NCBI GenBank assembly: GCA_028819475.1
Contig: JAPPLJ010000019.1
Location: 1-64,000, forward strand
Length of the DNA: 64,000 nucleotides
DNA from: Rhodospirillaceae bacterium
GTDB taxonomy: Bacteria; Pseudomonadota; Alphaproteobacteria; Bin65
Reading direction: 5' to 3'
Position numbers and translations under genes: made by a program. The notes under the pieces were generated by a model. It ran no database searches, was not told the origin of the DNA, and saw only the letters and a program-made list of their open reading frames with translations. Positions 9,101-18,357 of the stretch are shown one piece after another; position 1 is the stretch's first letter; every line of letters begins with the position of its first letter.

Positions 9101-10123
9101 TCAATGTGCGCTGCTGTCTTCCGCCCGCCGCGCCGGCAACCTGCGCAGCCGCACCCGATGGATGCGCCGCGGATCGGCCTGCAGCACCTCCAGCTCGATG
9201 CCGCTCGAATGGGAAATCAGTTCGCCGCGGGTCGGCACGCGGTTGGCGAGAAGAAAGACCAGCCCGCCGATGGTATCGATATCGTCGCGTTCCTCGTCGG
9301 TCAGCAGATCGCCATACAGCGCTTCCAGATCTTCGAGCCGGGCCCTGGCATCCGCCTCGGCGATCCCGGGGCGGACTTCCTCGATTTTCGGGCTTTCGGC
9401 GTCGTCGTGCTCGTCTTCGATCTCGCCGACAATTTCCTCGACCAGATCCTCGATGGTGACCAGCCCGTCGATCCCGCCATATTCGTCGACGACCAGCGCG
9501 AGATGAATCCGGGTGTCGCGCATCTCCGCCAGCAGATCGAGCACGCTCATCGACGGCGCCGCGAACAGCGGCTTGCGCACGATTTTCTCAAGCTTGAAAC
9601 TGCGCCGCTTGCTCCAGTAGGGCAACACATCCTTGATGTGCACCATGCCGGCGATCTCGTCGAGCGTGCCGCGGTAGACCGGCAGGCGGGAATGGGTCTC
9701 GCTGCGCGCCAGTTCGATCAGCTCCGGCAGGCCGGTCGACAGGTCGACCGCCGTTATGTCCGCCCGGGGCACCATCACGTCGCGTACCGTCAGATCGTGC
9801 AATTGGAGGATATTGTGGATCAGCCGCCGTTCGTCGGCCGCCATGGGCGCCTGCGGGCCGCCGGCGTCATCGAGCAGTTCGCCGATCGTATCCCGGATCT
9901 GCTCGCCGTTGCGCGGCCGGCGCAGACTGCGCAGAAAGCGCTGGATTGGGCCGCGCGCCGGCCTGGACGACGCGCCGGCAGGCGCGGCCGGTTCGCGATG
10001 GCCGTTGCCGGCTACGGCGGGCAGGCCGGCCGCCGGAGCCGGCGCGGCGGGGCCTCCGGCGGTCCGGCCGGTGCTACTGTCAGAGGACGCGCTTTCCTGC
10101 GCGTCGCCCGAATCTTCAGGCAT
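9101..10123 (-). CDS. corC: CorC/HlyC-type CBS-domain protein
   Basis: A 340-residue protein with a paired CBS domain (starting VMVPRADITAVDL) and a C-terminal CorC/HlyC domain (IGGLVFLLANRVPTRGEL). Family members are linked to Mg2+/Co2+ efflux and bind adenosine nucleotides. No membrane helices are visible, so it is the soluble YbeX/CorC form. The ATG at 10123 overlaps the ybeY stop by 8 bp and precedes the conserved region; an upstream in-frame start at 10174 would run further into ybeY. The N-terminal 60 residues are Gly/Ala/Pro-rich and not conserved. It is part of the ybeZ-ybeY-corC-lnt operon. Confidence 0.9.
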   Translation of the reverse strand: MPEDSGDAQESASSDSSTGRTAGGPAAPAPAAGLPAVAGNGHREPAAPAGASSRPARGPIQRFLRSLRRPRNGEQIRDTIGELLDDAGGPQAPMAADERRLIHNILQLHDLTVRDVMVPRADITAVDLSTGLPELIELARSETHSRLPVYRGTLDEIAGMVHIKDVLPYWSKRRSFKLEKIVRKPLFAAPSMSVLDLLAEMRDTRIHLALVVDEYGGIDGLVTIEDLVEEIVGEIEDEHDDAESPKIEEVRPGIAEADARARLEDLEALYGDLLTDEERDDIDTIGGLVFLLANRVPTRGELISHSSGIELEVLQADPRRIHRVRLRRLPARRAEDSSAH

Positions 10124-10667
10124 TTTCCAATTCCAGATGCTCCAGGGGAGGCCCTGCCTCGTGTGAACCAGCATAGGGATTGGCGACGCCCAATCCAGCC
10201 AGAATTGCGATCTCCATCTGCTCCATCCGCGCGGCCTCGGAGGCGGTGCCGTGATCGTAGCCCAGCAGATGCAGCATGCCGTGAACCGCGAGGTGGGTCA
10301 GATGATCGGCGGGCGTCCGCCCGAGGCTGTCGGCCTCGCGCAGCACGGTCTCGCCGGAGAGGACGATATCGCCCAGCAGGCCGCCGGGAGGGCGGTTCCG
10401 ATCCGGGGCGTCGCCCCCCGGCGCCGGCATATCGAGGGGGAAGGACAGCACATTCGTCGGCCGGTCGAGTCCCCGGTGGTCCCGGTTGAGGGCGCGAATT
10501 GCCCGATCGTCGGTGATCGTGAGCCCGAGCTCCCATCCGGCCAGGTCCAGGCCGGGCAGCGCCGCGGCCGCGGCGCGGACCGCCCTCCGGCACAGGGCTT
10601 CGGCATCGCCGTCGGCAATCCGCCAGCAGTTCGGGGCGAGATCGAACGCAATCTGCGGGGCCGTCAT
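10116..10667 (-). CDS. ybeY: Endoribonuclease YbeY (rRNA maturation factor)
   Basis: A 183-residue zinc-dependent RNase involved in 16S rRNA 3' maturation and ribosome quality control. The zinc-binding signature HGMLHLLGYDH (H-x3-H-x5-H) is complete. Its start overlaps the ybeZ stop by 4 bp (ATGA) and its end overlaps the corC start by 8 bp, so the three are translationally coupled. The C-terminal 15 residues extend beyond the usual family end. Confidence 0.94.
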   Translation of the reverse strand: MTAPQIAFDLAPNCWRIADGDAEALCRRAVRAAAAALPGLDLAGWELGLTITDDRAIRALNRDHRGLDRPTNVLSFPLDMPAPGGDAPDRNRPPGGLLGDIVLSGETVLREADSLGRTPADHLTHLAVHGMLHLLGYDHGTASEAARMEQMEIAILAGLGVANPYAGSHEAGPPLEHLELENA

Positions 10668-11695
10668 CGCGCCGGCGCTTCCTCTTCCGGTTCCAGGTTC
10701 AGCCTGCCCTGGGCATTGTCCCTTGCGTCATAGGCCTGAACGATTCTCGAAACGAGATCGTGCCGTACGACATCGACATGGCCGAAATGGGCGAAGCCCA
10801 CGCCGTCCATGCCGTCCATGATGTCCACGGCGTCGCGCAGGCCGGAACGGACGCCGCGCGGCAGGTCGACCTGGCTGAGGTCGCCGGTCACGACCATGCG
10901 CGAATTCTCGCCGAGGCGCGTCAGCAGCATCTTCATCTGCATCGGGGTGGTGTTCTGCGCCTCGTCGAGGATGATGAAGGCGTTGGACAGGGTCCGCCCG
11001 CGCATGAAGGCGAGCGGCGCCACCTCGATCTCGCCGCTCTCCAGCTTCTTCATGACGCGGTCGCCGGGCAGCATCTCGTAGAGCGCATCGTAGAGCGGCC
11101 GCAGATAGGGATCGACCTTTTCGCGCAGGTCGCCGGGCAGGAAGCCCAGGCGCTCGCCCGCCTCGACCGCCGGCCGCGACAGGATCAGCCGCTCGACCTG
11201 CCCGCTCTGCATCATGTTCACCGCGCAGGCGACCGCGAGATAGGTCTTGCCGGTGCCGGCCGGGCCGAGTCCGAACGTCATTTCATAGGCCCGCAGCGCC
11301 CGGACATAGGCGGCCTGACCGGGCGAGCGGGCGCTCACCGTCCGTTTCGGCGTCCGGATCGTGACGTCGGCGGCCTCCTCAGGGTCCGGCGGCTGTCCGG
11401 CCATACGGATGGCGGCGTCGACGTCCGGCTGGGCGACCGCGCCGCCGTTGCTCGCGGCCCTGTAGAGGGACTTCAGGGCGCTGACCGCCGTGACCTGGGC
11501 GTCTTCCGGCCCGGTGACCGTGAGGCGGTTGCCGCGGGCGTGGATGGTGACGCCGGTCTTTTGTTCCAGCCGGGCCAGGTTGGCGTCGTGAGCGCCGCAC
11601 AGGGCCGACATCGACGCATTGTCCTCGAAGCGCAGACTCGTGCCGCCGTCACGCGCGCCGGCCAGAACCGTTCCGGTCGCCGTCTTGCGGCTCAC
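10664..11695 (-). CDS. ybeZ: PhoH-family ATPase YbeZ
   Basis: A 343-residue PhoH-like protein, an RNA-associated P-loop ATPase that partners YbeY. It shows an N-terminal KH-like part ([18 protein letters not shown]), Walker A as [11 protein letters not shown] and Walker B with flanking motif as [17 protein letters not shown], then [10 protein letters not shown]. The chosen start is GTG at 11695, which overlaps the miaB stop as GTGA. An earlier in-frame ATG at 11866 would put about 57 residues of unrelated Arg-rich sequence inside miaB. Confidence 0.93.
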   Translation of the reverse strand: MSRKTATGTVLAGARDGGTSLRFEDNASMSALCGAHDANLARLEQKTGVTIHARGNRLTVTGPEDAQVTAVSALKSLYRAASNGGAVAQPDVDAAIRMAGQPPDPEEAADVTIRTPKRTVSARSPGQAAYVRALRAYEMTFGLGPAGTGKTYLAVACAVNMMQSGQVERLILSRPAVEAGERLGFLPGDLREKVDPYLRPLYDALYEMLPGDRVMKKLESGEIEVAPLAFMRGRTLSNAFIILDEAQNTTPMQMKMLLTRLGENSRMVVTGDLSQVDLPRGVRSGLRDAVDIMDGMDGVGFAHFGHVDVVRHDLVSRIVQAYDARDNAQGRLNLEPEEEAPAR

Positions 11696-13119
11696 GCGGC
11701 CCGAACCCCTTCGGACCGGTCCGCGCCGACAGGCGCGCGCGGCGGCGCGGCAGGCGCAGCCGCCAGATGCCCGGCAAGACTGTTGGCGGTCGTCCGGTCG
11801 ATCGCGATATCGGCGATCCGGCCGAAGCGGTCCGGCGGCGCCATGACATGGACCGCCTGCATCCACGGGCTGCGCCCGACCATCTGGCCGGGCTTGCGGC
11901 CGGCGCGGTCGAGCAGCACGGGCATCGTCCGGCCGATGCAGGCATGGTTGAAAGCGGCCTGCTGGGCCTCGAGCAGCTGCTGGAGCGCGGCCAGCCGGGC
12001 GGCCTTCTCCGCTTCGGGCACCTGGCCGTCCGCCGTCGCCGCCGGCGTTCCGGGCCGGGCGCTGTATTTGAAGGAATAGGCCTGGGCGTAGCCGACTTCG
12101 GTGACCAGCTTCAGCGTGGCCGCGAAATCCTTGTCGGTCTCGCCGGGAAAGCCGACGATGAAATCCGACGACAGGGCCAGGTCGGGCCGAGCGGCGCGCA
12201 GCCGGTCGACCGTCCGCCGGTAGTCGGCCGCCGTGTGCTTCCGGTTCATCGCCGCCAGGATGCGGTCCGACCCGCTCTGCACCGGCAGATGCAGATACGG
12301 CATCAGGGCCGGCACGTCGGCGTGGGCGGCGATCAGGTCGTCGTCCATATCCCGGGGATGCGAGGTCGTGTAGCGGATCCGGTCGAGCTCCCCGACCTCC
12401 GCCAGTTCCCGGATCAGCCGGCCGAGGCCCCAGGCTCTGTTCTTGACCTCGCCGCCGGCCCCGCTCCCAATCCCGCCGGGCGCTTCCCCGGCATAAGCGT
12501 TGACGTTCTGGCCCAGCAGGGCGATCTCCCGCGCGCCCCCGGCGACCATGCGCCGGGCTTCGGCGAGGATGGCCGCGGCCGGGCGCGAATATTCGGCGCC
12601 GCGGGTGTAGGGCACGACGCAGAAGGTGCAGAACTTGTCGCAGCCTTCCTGCACGGTCAGGAAGGCCGACGGGCCCTGGGAGGCACTTTCCTCGGGCAGG
12701 GTATCGAACTTCTCGTCGGCCTCGAATTCCTGGCCGATGGCGCTGCCGGTCCGCCGGGCCTCGGCCAGCAAATCCGGCAGGCGGTGATAGCTTTGCGGGC
12801 CGAACACCAGATCGACCGCGGGCGCGCGCCGGCGTATTTCCGCGCCTTCGGCCTGGGCGACGCAGCCGGCGACGGCGATCGTCGCATCCTTGCCGGCAGC
12901 GCGGCGTTCGCGCTTGATCCGCTTCAGCCGCCCGAGTTCGGAATAGACCTTTTCGGCCGCTTTCTCGCGGATGTGGCAGGTGTTCAGGATGACGAGGTCG
13001 GCATCCTCCGGCGCTTCGGCCTGCCGGTATCCGCGGGGCGCCAGAACGTCCGCCATGCGGGCGGAATCGTACACATTCATCTGGCAGCCGTAGGTCTTGA
13101 TATAGACCGATTTCTGCAT
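11692..13119 (-). CDS. miaB: tRNA-2-methylthio-N6-isopentenyladenosine methylthiotransferase
   Basis: A 475-residue radical-SAM enzyme that adds a methylthio group to i6A37 of tRNAs. The N-terminal UPF0004 domain holds the three cysteines of the auxiliary cluster (YGCQMN, NTCHIRE, AGCVAQ). The radical-SAM motif [15 protein letters not shown] (C-x3-C-x2-C) lies near residue 160, and a TRAM domain fills the C-terminus. It opens the ybeZ-ybeY-corC-lnt set, with a 4-bp overlap onto ybeZ. Confidence 0.96.
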   Translation of the reverse strand: MQKSVYIKTYGCQMNVYDSARMADVLAPRGYRQAEAPEDADLVILNTCHIREKAAEKVYSELGRLKRIKRERRAAGKDATIAVAGCVAQAEGAEIRRRAPAVDLVFGPQSYHRLPDLLAEARRTGSAIGQEFEADEKFDTLPEESASQGPSAFLTVQEGCDKFCTFCVVPYTRGAEYSRPAAAILAEARRMVAGGAREIALLGQNVNAYAGEAPGGIGSGAGGEVKNRAWGLGRLIRELAEVGELDRIRYTTSHPRDMDDDLIAAHADVPALMPYLHLPVQSGSDRILAAMNRKHTAADYRRTVDRLRAARPDLALSSDFIVGFPGETDKDFAATLKLVTEVGYAQAYSFKYSARPGTPAATADGQVPEAEKAARLAALQQLLEAQQAAFNHACIGRTMPVLLDRAGRKPGQMVGRSPWMQAVHVMAPPDRFGRIADIAIDRTTANSLAGHLAAAPAAPPRAPVGADRSEGVRAA

Positions 13120-13194
13120 GCGGGCGTTATTACCGGCGGCGGCGCAACGGCGGCGCCTTCGAGGCCCAATACGGTAAGCGCGGCAACGGGTGTG

Positions 13195-14079
13195 TCAAGC
13201 GGCGGCCTTTCCCGCCCGATCCGGCCCGGCGGACGGCGCGGCTCCCCCGGCGTCGGTACGGACCGCCGGCAGTGGCGGCCCGACGCCGACGGGCTGGTCC
13301 CGCCCGGTCAGCGACCGGGCGACTCCGGCAGCGATCACGGCGTGGCACCAGGCCGACAGGTCCTTGCGCGAGGCGAACCGGTCGATGTTCACCGGATCGT
13401 GGAACCGGACCTCGACCCGCGACCGGCCGATGCCCAGCAGCTGCCAGAGATGCCCGGCCATCTCCATGTCGCCGTACCAGGCGAAGAACGGCCGTAGATG
13501 CCGGCCCATCGGAATGCCGTCCAGATGGGTGTAGGCCACGGAGACCGGCTGGACGACGACCGGCCTGTCGCCGATCCGGATGGCGGCGGCGCTGAACAGG
13601 GCGCTGCGGAACGGCAGGACGAAATTGCCGTCGCTGCTGGTGCCCTCGGGAAACAGGACCAGGCTGTCGCCCGCGGTCAGCCGCTGCTTCAGCAGTTCGG
13701 ACTGGCGGACGGCAAGGCGCGGGTTACGGTCGACGAATACGGTGCCGCTGATCTTCGCGCAGAGGCCGAACAGCGGCCAGCCGGCGACCTCCGCCTTGGC
13801 GACGAAGCAGGCTTCGAGCAGCGCGCCGAGCACCGGGATATCCGCATAGGACGTGTGGTTGACGACATAGAGCACGGGGCCCTTCTTCACCGGTTTGCCG
13901 GCGACCTTCAGCCCGATGCCGAGCAGGCGGTTGAACACGCGATAGACGGTGATGGGCCATTTCCGTGCAAATTTCCGGCCCAGCGCCAGGTTGACCGCCT
14001 GGACGGGAATCAGCACCGCAAACCAGGCCATACAGGCGATCAGGCGAACGGTGGCGCGGACATGGGAAATATAGAGCAT
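13195..14079 (-). CDS. olsA: Lysophospholipid-type acyltransferase, probable OlsA (lyso-ornithine lipid O-acyltransferase)
   Basis: A 294-residue PlsC-family acyltransferase with a hydrophobic N-terminus, the catalytic block NHTSYADIP (H-x4-D) and the substrate block FPEGTSSDGN. The gene next to it encodes an OlsB-like N-acyltransferase. In the OlsBA pathway OlsB N-acylates ornithine and OlsA adds the second acyl chain, giving phosphorus-free ornithine lipids, so the pairing supports OlsA rather than PlsC. ATG at 14079 is chosen; TTG at 14100 would overlap olsB by 7 bp and is an alternative. The last 30 residues are Pro/Ala/Gly-rich. Confidence 0.8.
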   Translation of the reverse strand: MLYISHVRATVRLIACMAWFAVLIPVQAVNLALGRKFARKWPITVYRVFNRLLGIGLKVAGKPVKKGPVLYVVNHTSYADIPVLGALLEACFVAKAEVAGWPLFGLCAKISGTVFVDRNPRLAVRQSELLKQRLTAGDSLVLFPEGTSSDGNFVLPFRSALFSAAAIRIGDRPVVVQPVSVAYTHLDGIPMGRHLRPFFAWYGDMEMAGHLWQLLGIGRSRVEVRFHDPVNIDRFASRKDLSAWCHAVIAAGVARSLTGRDQPVGVGPPLPAVRTDAGGAAPSAGPDRAGKAAA

Positions 14080-14093
14080 GCCGCCGCCGGCCC

Positions 14094-14999
14094 TCAGCAA
14101 CCGGAGGCCGCGCCGGTCGCGTCGCCCCCAGCGTCACCCCCAGCGTCACCGGGAGCGCGCCGGCCCGGAATGTCGAGTTCGCGCGTGTAATGCTTGTAGT
14201 ACCGGTCGGAGACGGCGGCGACATCGACGACGACGCAAACGTCCACCGTATTGAATTCATGGTCGATCACCGCGCCGTCGCCGATTCCGCCGCCGAGACG
14301 CAGATATCCCTTGATCATCGGCGGCAGATCGCGCAACGCCGCTTTCCTGTCGATCCGGTCGGCGGGCAGCAGATTCATATCGACGTAGCGGTCATTGACC
14401 GCGACGGGCCGGTACCGCTCGGGCGCCAGGTGGTTGTGGTGCAGATAGGCGAGCGGCCGCGCGACCTCTTCGGGGTCGGTGCCGTGCAGGCTGGCGCAGC
14501 CGAACAGGAAGGCAATGTCGTTCGACAGGACGTAGGCCGATACGCCGCGCCAAAGGATCTGCATGGCCCGTCTTGTCCGGTGGGCGGCGTCGATGCAGGA
14601 ACGGCCCATTTCGAGAATTTCGCCGGGCTCGGCCACCAGCCGGTCGATGTCGTACTCCGCTGCGGAGTAGAAGCCGCCGACCCGCTCCGCGCCGGCCCGG
14701 CGCAGCATGCGATAGGTGCCGACGACGCCTTCCGGCCCGACGCCCAGATCTTCGTCCAGCACGATCAGATGATCGCAATGGGCGTCGAAAGCGTCGAAAT
14801 CGCGCTTGAGCCGCGCCATCTCTCCGGTCGGCCGGGCGGCCATTTCCTCGTAGAAGATCCGATACCGGAGCGCGAGGGCGGCATCGATTTCCGCTTCGGT
14901 CTCGGCCAGCCGGACCCGCAGCCGGCCGACGCGCTCGTCGATCTGGCGCGCGGCAAAACCCTCGGCGTCACGCGGGTCGGCGATGGGGAACGGCGTCAT
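14094..14999 (-). CDS. olsB: GNAT-like N-acyltransferase, probable OlsB (ornithine-ACP N-acyltransferase)
   Basis: A 301-residue member of the hemolysin-like acyl-homoserine-lactone-synthase-fold GNAT group. Typical segments are ALRYRIFYEEM, EILEMGRSCID and FGCASLHGTDPEEVARPLAYLHH. It sits directly before a PlsC-like gene, as in the rhizobial olsBA locus. Its role would be transfer of a 3-hydroxyacyl group to the ornithine alpha-amino group. The C-terminal tail carries a short Gly/Asp repeat (GDAGGDAGGDATG) encoded by two tandem 12-bp units near 14123-14150. Confidence 0.82.
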   Translation of the reverse strand: MTPFPIADPRDAEGFAARQIDERVGRLRVRLAETEAEIDAALALRYRIFYEEMAARPTGEMARLKRDFDAFDAHCDHLIVLDEDLGVGPEGVVGTYRMLRRAGAERVGGFYSAAEYDIDRLVAEPGEILEMGRSCIDAAHRTRRAMQILWRGVSAYVLSNDIAFLFGCASLHGTDPEEVARPLAYLHHNHLAPERYRPVAVNDRYVDMNLLPADRIDRKAALRDLPPMIKGYLRLGGGIGDGAVIDHEFNTVDVCVVVDVAAVSDRYYKHYTRELDIPGRRAPGDAGGDAGGDATGAASGC

Positions 15000-15064
15000 C
15001 GACGGACCGGGCTACGCCGCCGCCCGGTTCCGCCGCGCGCCGGGTGCAGCGCCGGCGCAATGCA

Positions 15065-15478
15065 TCATGCGCCCTTCTTCTTGCGGGCGTAGAGTTCGAG
15101 CCGGTGGTCGACGATTTCATACCCGAGTTCCGCCGCGATCCGGTCCTGTAACTGCTCGATCTCGTCGTTGCGGAATTCGATGACCTCGCCGGTCTGCACA
15201 TCGATCAGATGATCGTGATGCTCCTCGGGCGTTTCCTCATAGCGCGAGCGCCCGTCGCCGAAATCGTGACGGTGCAGGATATTGGCCTCCTCGAACAGGC
15301 GAACCGTCCGGTAGACGGTTGAAATGCTGATGTTCGGATCACGCTCGACGGCGCGCCGGTAGACCTGCTCGACATCGGGATGGTCTTCGCTCTCGGACAG
15401 GACGCGCGCGATCGTGCGGCGCTGTTCGGTCATGCGCAGGCCGCGTTCGTTACACAGCTTTTCGATCCGGTCGGGCAT
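15065..15478 (-). CDS. fur: Fur-family transcriptional regulator
   Basis: A 137-residue ferric-uptake-type regulator. The winged helix is seen in GLRMTEQRRTIARVL and ISISTVYRTVRLFEEANIL. The metal-binding hinge HHDHLIDVQTGEVIEF is intact. The sequence looks like alphaproteobacterial Fur/Mur rather than Irr. Alphaproteobacterial Fur often senses manganese or plays a secondary iron role, so the inducer is uncertain. The ATG at 15478 matches the family N-terminus; an in-frame extension up to 15625 is Arg/Pro-rich and unlikely to be translated. It lies downstream of mucR and upstream of olsB. Confidence 0.93.
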   Translation of the reverse strand: MPDRIEKLCNERGLRMTEQRRTIARVLSESEDHPDVEQVYRRAVERDPNISISTVYRTVRLFEEANILHRHDFGDGRSRYEETPEEHHDHLIDVQTGEVIEFRNDEIEQLQDRIAAELGYEIVDHRLELYARKKKGA

Positions 15479-15585
15479 CGTCCACCGGCGTGGCCTCGGA
15501 GGCGGCGGGGCCGCGCCCCGCCGCCTCCGCCGGCGCTGCGACCCATAGCGGCGACAGATTATCGCGTCAGCGGTGGAGACACGAG

Positions 15586-15611
15586 TCCTGAAAGCGAATC
15601 CTGAAAGCGAA
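15586..15611. repeat. Tandem 13-bp direct repeat in the mucR-fur gap
   Basis: Two adjacent perfect copies of TCCTGAAAGCGAA. They lie between mucR and fur, about 110 bp upstream of the fur start codon. They could be a regulator site or a simple duplication; the sequence alone does not decide. Confidence 0.45.
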
Positions 15612-15646
15612 TTCCGCGGCAGCAAATCGCCGCCCGGCGGCCCGGC

Positions 15647-16084
15647 CTATTCGTTGCGCCCGCCGCCCTGGCTGCGCCCGCTGGTGCCCAGACCGATCTG
15701 CTTGGCGAGCTGGCTGCGGCGCTTCGCGTAGTTCGGTGCGACCATCGGATAGTCCGAAGGCAGGTTCCAGCGTTCCCGGTATTCTTCCGGCGTCATGTCG
15801 TAGGCGGTTTTGAGGTGCCGCTTCAGCATCTTGAGCTGTTTGCCGTCTTCCAGACAGACGATGTAGTCGGGCTGGACCGATTTCTTGATCGGCACCGCAG
15901 GCCTCGGCCGCTCGGGATCGAGGGACGCGGCATCGCTGCCCTGAGCTTCGAGCGCAGCATACGTTTCTTCGATCAGCCGCGGCAGGTCGCTCAGCAGGAC
16001 TGTATTATTCGAAACATAGGACGAGACGATATCCACCGTCTGCGACAGCAGGCTTGCATGTTCGGTATTGTCTTGGTCGGACAT
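15647..16084 (-). CDS. MucR/Ros-family transcriptional regulator
   Basis: A 145-residue MucR-type protein, a zinc-finger-like DNA-binding regulator typical of alphaproteobacteria that controls exopolysaccharide, motility and cell-cycle genes and binds AT-rich DNA. The core runs from YIVCLEDGKQLKMLKRHL through TPEEYRERWNLPSDYPMV to KRRSQLAKQIGLG. The second Cys of the finger is Asp (C-L-E-D) and the final His position appears to be Tyr or Ala (HLKTAYDM), so zinc binding may be weak or lost, as in some Ros homologues. ATG at 16084 fits the family start. The upstream region (16085-16260) is strongly AT-rich, as expected for autoregulation. Confidence 0.92.
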   Translation of the reverse strand: MSDQDNTEHASLLSQTVDIVSSYVSNNTVLLSDLPRLIEETYAALEAQGSDAASLDPERPRPAVPIKKSVQPDYIVCLEDGKQLKMLKRHLKTAYDMTPEEYRERWNLPSDYPMVAPNYAKRRSQLAKQIGLGTSGRSQGGGRNE

Positions 16085-16327
16085 TGCCGGTTCCGCAGGA
16101 AAATGGGCTAAAGATGGGGCCATCATACGAATTTCGCGGTAAATTGCAACCTTCTCAAAATATAATTCTGGATATTTCAAATAATGGATCGGGTAATTTC
16201 GAACGGAATTCTTGATTTTTGTTCGGTACTTGGCGTTCGTTACAGAGATTCACACATGTAAAGGCTGTGTAAGCCGGAACCCGCCCGGATCGAAGACTTT
16301 AGCTGATGGGGGCATGTCGGGCTCCTG

Positions 16328-17020
16328 TCATTTGAGTTGCGCGTTGCGGCGGGCCTCCGGCAGCTGGGCTTGCGGCGGCCGGAGGTAGAGCGGCCGCGGC
16401 ATGGCAAGGCCGGCCCTCCCGTCCTTGCCGAGGGCCTCGAAACGCCGGGCGATCAGCGATGCGAAGGCCGCAGCACGGGGCGGACCCGCCAGCGAACCGT
16501 CCGGGCCTCGGTCTCCTTCCGTGCCGGCGTCGCTTGCAGCCGAAAAGGGGAAATCCGTTACCATCGGAACGCCTTCCGCCCCTGCCAGAGCGATGGCTTC
16601 ATCCGGCGCGAGAATTCCGGGATCGCCGGCCGCCGCGCCGCCCGGACCGAACAACTGGCAATAGAGATCGTTGCGTTTGGTGTCGATGGCGACCATGCAG
16701 CCTGCCGGCGCCCGGATCGCCAGCGCCTCGAAGGTCGAAATTCCGATTGCGGGAATGCTGCGGGCGAGGGCCAGTCCGCGCGCCGCCGCCAGGCCGATGC
16801 GAATCCCGGTAAAGGCGCCCGGTCCGCGCGTGACGCCGACGGCGTCCAGCCGGCCCCAGGCCATCCCGGCCTCGGCCAGGGCCTCTTCGATCATCGGCAG
16901 GAGCCGCTCCGCCTGTCCGCGCGGCATCGCCTCGTAGCGTTCGGCGATCGCGCGATCCCCCGACCAGACCGCGACGCTGCACGCGCCGCAACTGGTATCG
17001 AATATCAGGAGCCTGGCCAT
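16328..17020 (-). CDS. tsaB: tRNA threonylcarbamoyladenosine biosynthesis protein TsaB
   Basis: A 230-residue ASKHA-fold partner of TsaD in t6A37 synthesis. The N-terminus MARLLIFDTSCGACSVAV and the segment GVTRGPGAFTGIRIGLA are diagnostic. TsaB is not itself catalytic. tsaD lies in the same window at 31813-32913. In many alphaproteobacteria rimI and fur follow tsaB; here mucR and fur follow and rimI is absent. Confidence 0.94.
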   Translation of the reverse strand: MARLLIFDTSCGACSVAVWSGDRAIAERYEAMPRGQAERLLPMIEEALAEAGMAWGRLDAVGVTRGPGAFTGIRIGLAAARGLALARSIPAIGISTFEALAIRAPAGCMVAIDTKRNDLYCQLFGPGGAAAGDPGILAPDEAIALAGAEGVPMVTDFPFSAASDAGTEGDRGPDGSLAGPPRAAAFASLIARRFEALGKDGRAGLAMPRPLYLRPPQAQLPEARRNAQLK

Positions 17021-17041
17021 GACCGTGGCGAGAATGCCGGG

Positions 17042-17626
17042 CTAGAGGATTTCGCAGGCCTCGTCGAAAGACATGCGCGGCGCCTGTTCCTTGAGGGCGG
17101 ACCGGTCGCCGTAGCCGAGGCAGCACAGGAAATTCGACTGGAGCCGGCCGTCAGGGAAGAACTCGGCGTCGACCACGGCATTGTCGAAGCCGGACATCGG
17201 CCCGCAATCCAGCCCGAGCGCCCGCGCGGCAATAAGGAAATAGGCGCCCTGGAGCGTGCCGTTGCGGAACGCGGTGATGCCGGCGTGGGGCTTACCCTCG
17301 AACCACGACCGGGCACCGGGCGCCTTGGGGAAATAGCGCGGCAGATGTTCGAAGAAGCGGGTGTCGTGCGCGACGATGGCGACGACCGGAGCGGCCAGGG
17401 TCTTTTCGAGATTGGTCGCGGACAGGGCCGGGCGAAGCCGCTCTTTCTGATCCTGCGATTTCAGGAACAGGATGCGCGCCGGCTGGCCGTTGGCGCTGGT
17501 CGGCCCCCATTTCGTCAGGTCCCACACGGCGGCCAGCGTTTCGTCGGACACCGGCCTGTCGGTGTAGCGGTCGAAGGATCGGGCGCCGCGCAGGATCAGG
17601 TCGAGCGTCGCCGGGTCGGCGGTCAT
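17042..17626 (-). CDS. Nitroreductase-family protein (malonic semialdehyde reductase-like)
   Basis: A 194-residue FMN-dependent nitroreductase-fold protein. Recognisable segments are RSFDRYTDRPVSDETL, WGPTSANGQPARILFL and the C-terminal FLCCLGYGD. It resembles the RutE/HadB group, which reduces 3-hydroxypropionate-type aldehydes or nitro compounds, but no pyrimidine-catabolism genes are nearby. The ATG at 17626 shares one base with the nfuA stop (TGATG), so the two are translationally coupled. tsaB follows on the same strand. Confidence 0.85.
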   Translation of the reverse strand: MTADPATLDLILRGARSFDRYTDRPVSDETLAAVWDLTKWGPTSANGQPARILFLKSQDQKERLRPALSATNLEKTLAAPVVAIVAHDTRFFEHLPRYFPKAPGARSWFEGKPHAGITAFRNGTLQGAYFLIAARALGLDCGPMSGFDNAVVDAEFFPDGRLQSNFLCCLGYGDRSALKEQAPRMSFDEACEIL

Positions 17627-18189
17627 CAATAGACCGCCCGGACTTCGTGCACCTCCGGCACATAGTGGCGCAGCATGTTCTCGATGCCCGCCTTGAGCGT
17701 CATCGTCGAACTCGGACAGCCCGAGCAGGCGCCCTGCATGGTGAGATAGACCACGCCGCTGTCGAAGCCGTGGAACTGGATGTCGCCGCCGTCCATTGCG
17801 ACGGCCGGGCGGACCCGGGTATCGATCAGCTCGCGGATCTGCTGCACCACCGGATCGTCGTCGTCCGCGCCGGGCATCTCGTCGCCCGTTTCGGCCCGCT
17901 CCGGCGCCATGACCGGCCGGCCGGCCGTGAAATGCTCCATGATCACGCCGAGCACCGGCGGCTTGAGCAAGGGCCAGTCGGAGTGGCCGGCCTTGGTGAC
18001 GGTGATGAAATCCGAGCCCAGGAACACGCCGGCGACGCCGTCGATGCCGAATAGCGCCTCGGCGAGCGGCGAGCGCCCGTCCGCCGCCTCCGCTGTCGGA
18101 AAGTCGGCGGTACCCTGCTCCAGCACCGTGCGGCCGGGCAGGAATTTCAGGGTCACCGGGTTCGGCGTTTCGGCGGTCTGGATGAACAT
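17626..18189 (-). CDS. NfuA/NifU-like Fe-S cluster carrier
   Basis: A 187-residue protein with an N-terminal Nfu domain (MFIQTAETPNPVTLKFLPGR) and a C-terminal NifU-like domain. The latter has the cluster-binding CSGCPSS (C-x2-C) preceded by AVAMDGGDIQF. Such proteins accept [4Fe-4S] clusters and deliver them to target enzymes; MiaB and the rlmD-like enzyme nearby are possible clients. It is followed with a one-base overlap by the nitroreductase gene. Confidence 0.94.
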   Translation of the reverse strand: MFIQTAETPNPVTLKFLPGRTVLEQGTADFPTAEAADGRSPLAEALFGIDGVAGVFLGSDFITVTKAGHSDWPLLKPPVLGVIMEHFTAGRPVMAPERAETGDEMPGADDDDPVVQQIRELIDTRVRPAVAMDGGDIQFHGFDSGVVYLTMQGACSGCPSSTMTLKAGIENMLRHYVPEVHEVRAVY

Positions 18190-18357
18190 CGCAATCTCTC
18201 GCGGTCGGAGGGCCGTGGCGAAACTGCCCCCGGGGAGAGGGAAGCGGCCGATCGGAAGCTGCCGGGAAAGTGGTACAGCGGGCGATTGGCGTCAAGCAGA
18301 CCGGCCGCGGGAACCCGCAGCGGGCATCGTCGCTGCGTGCGGACGCTCCGGCGGAGA

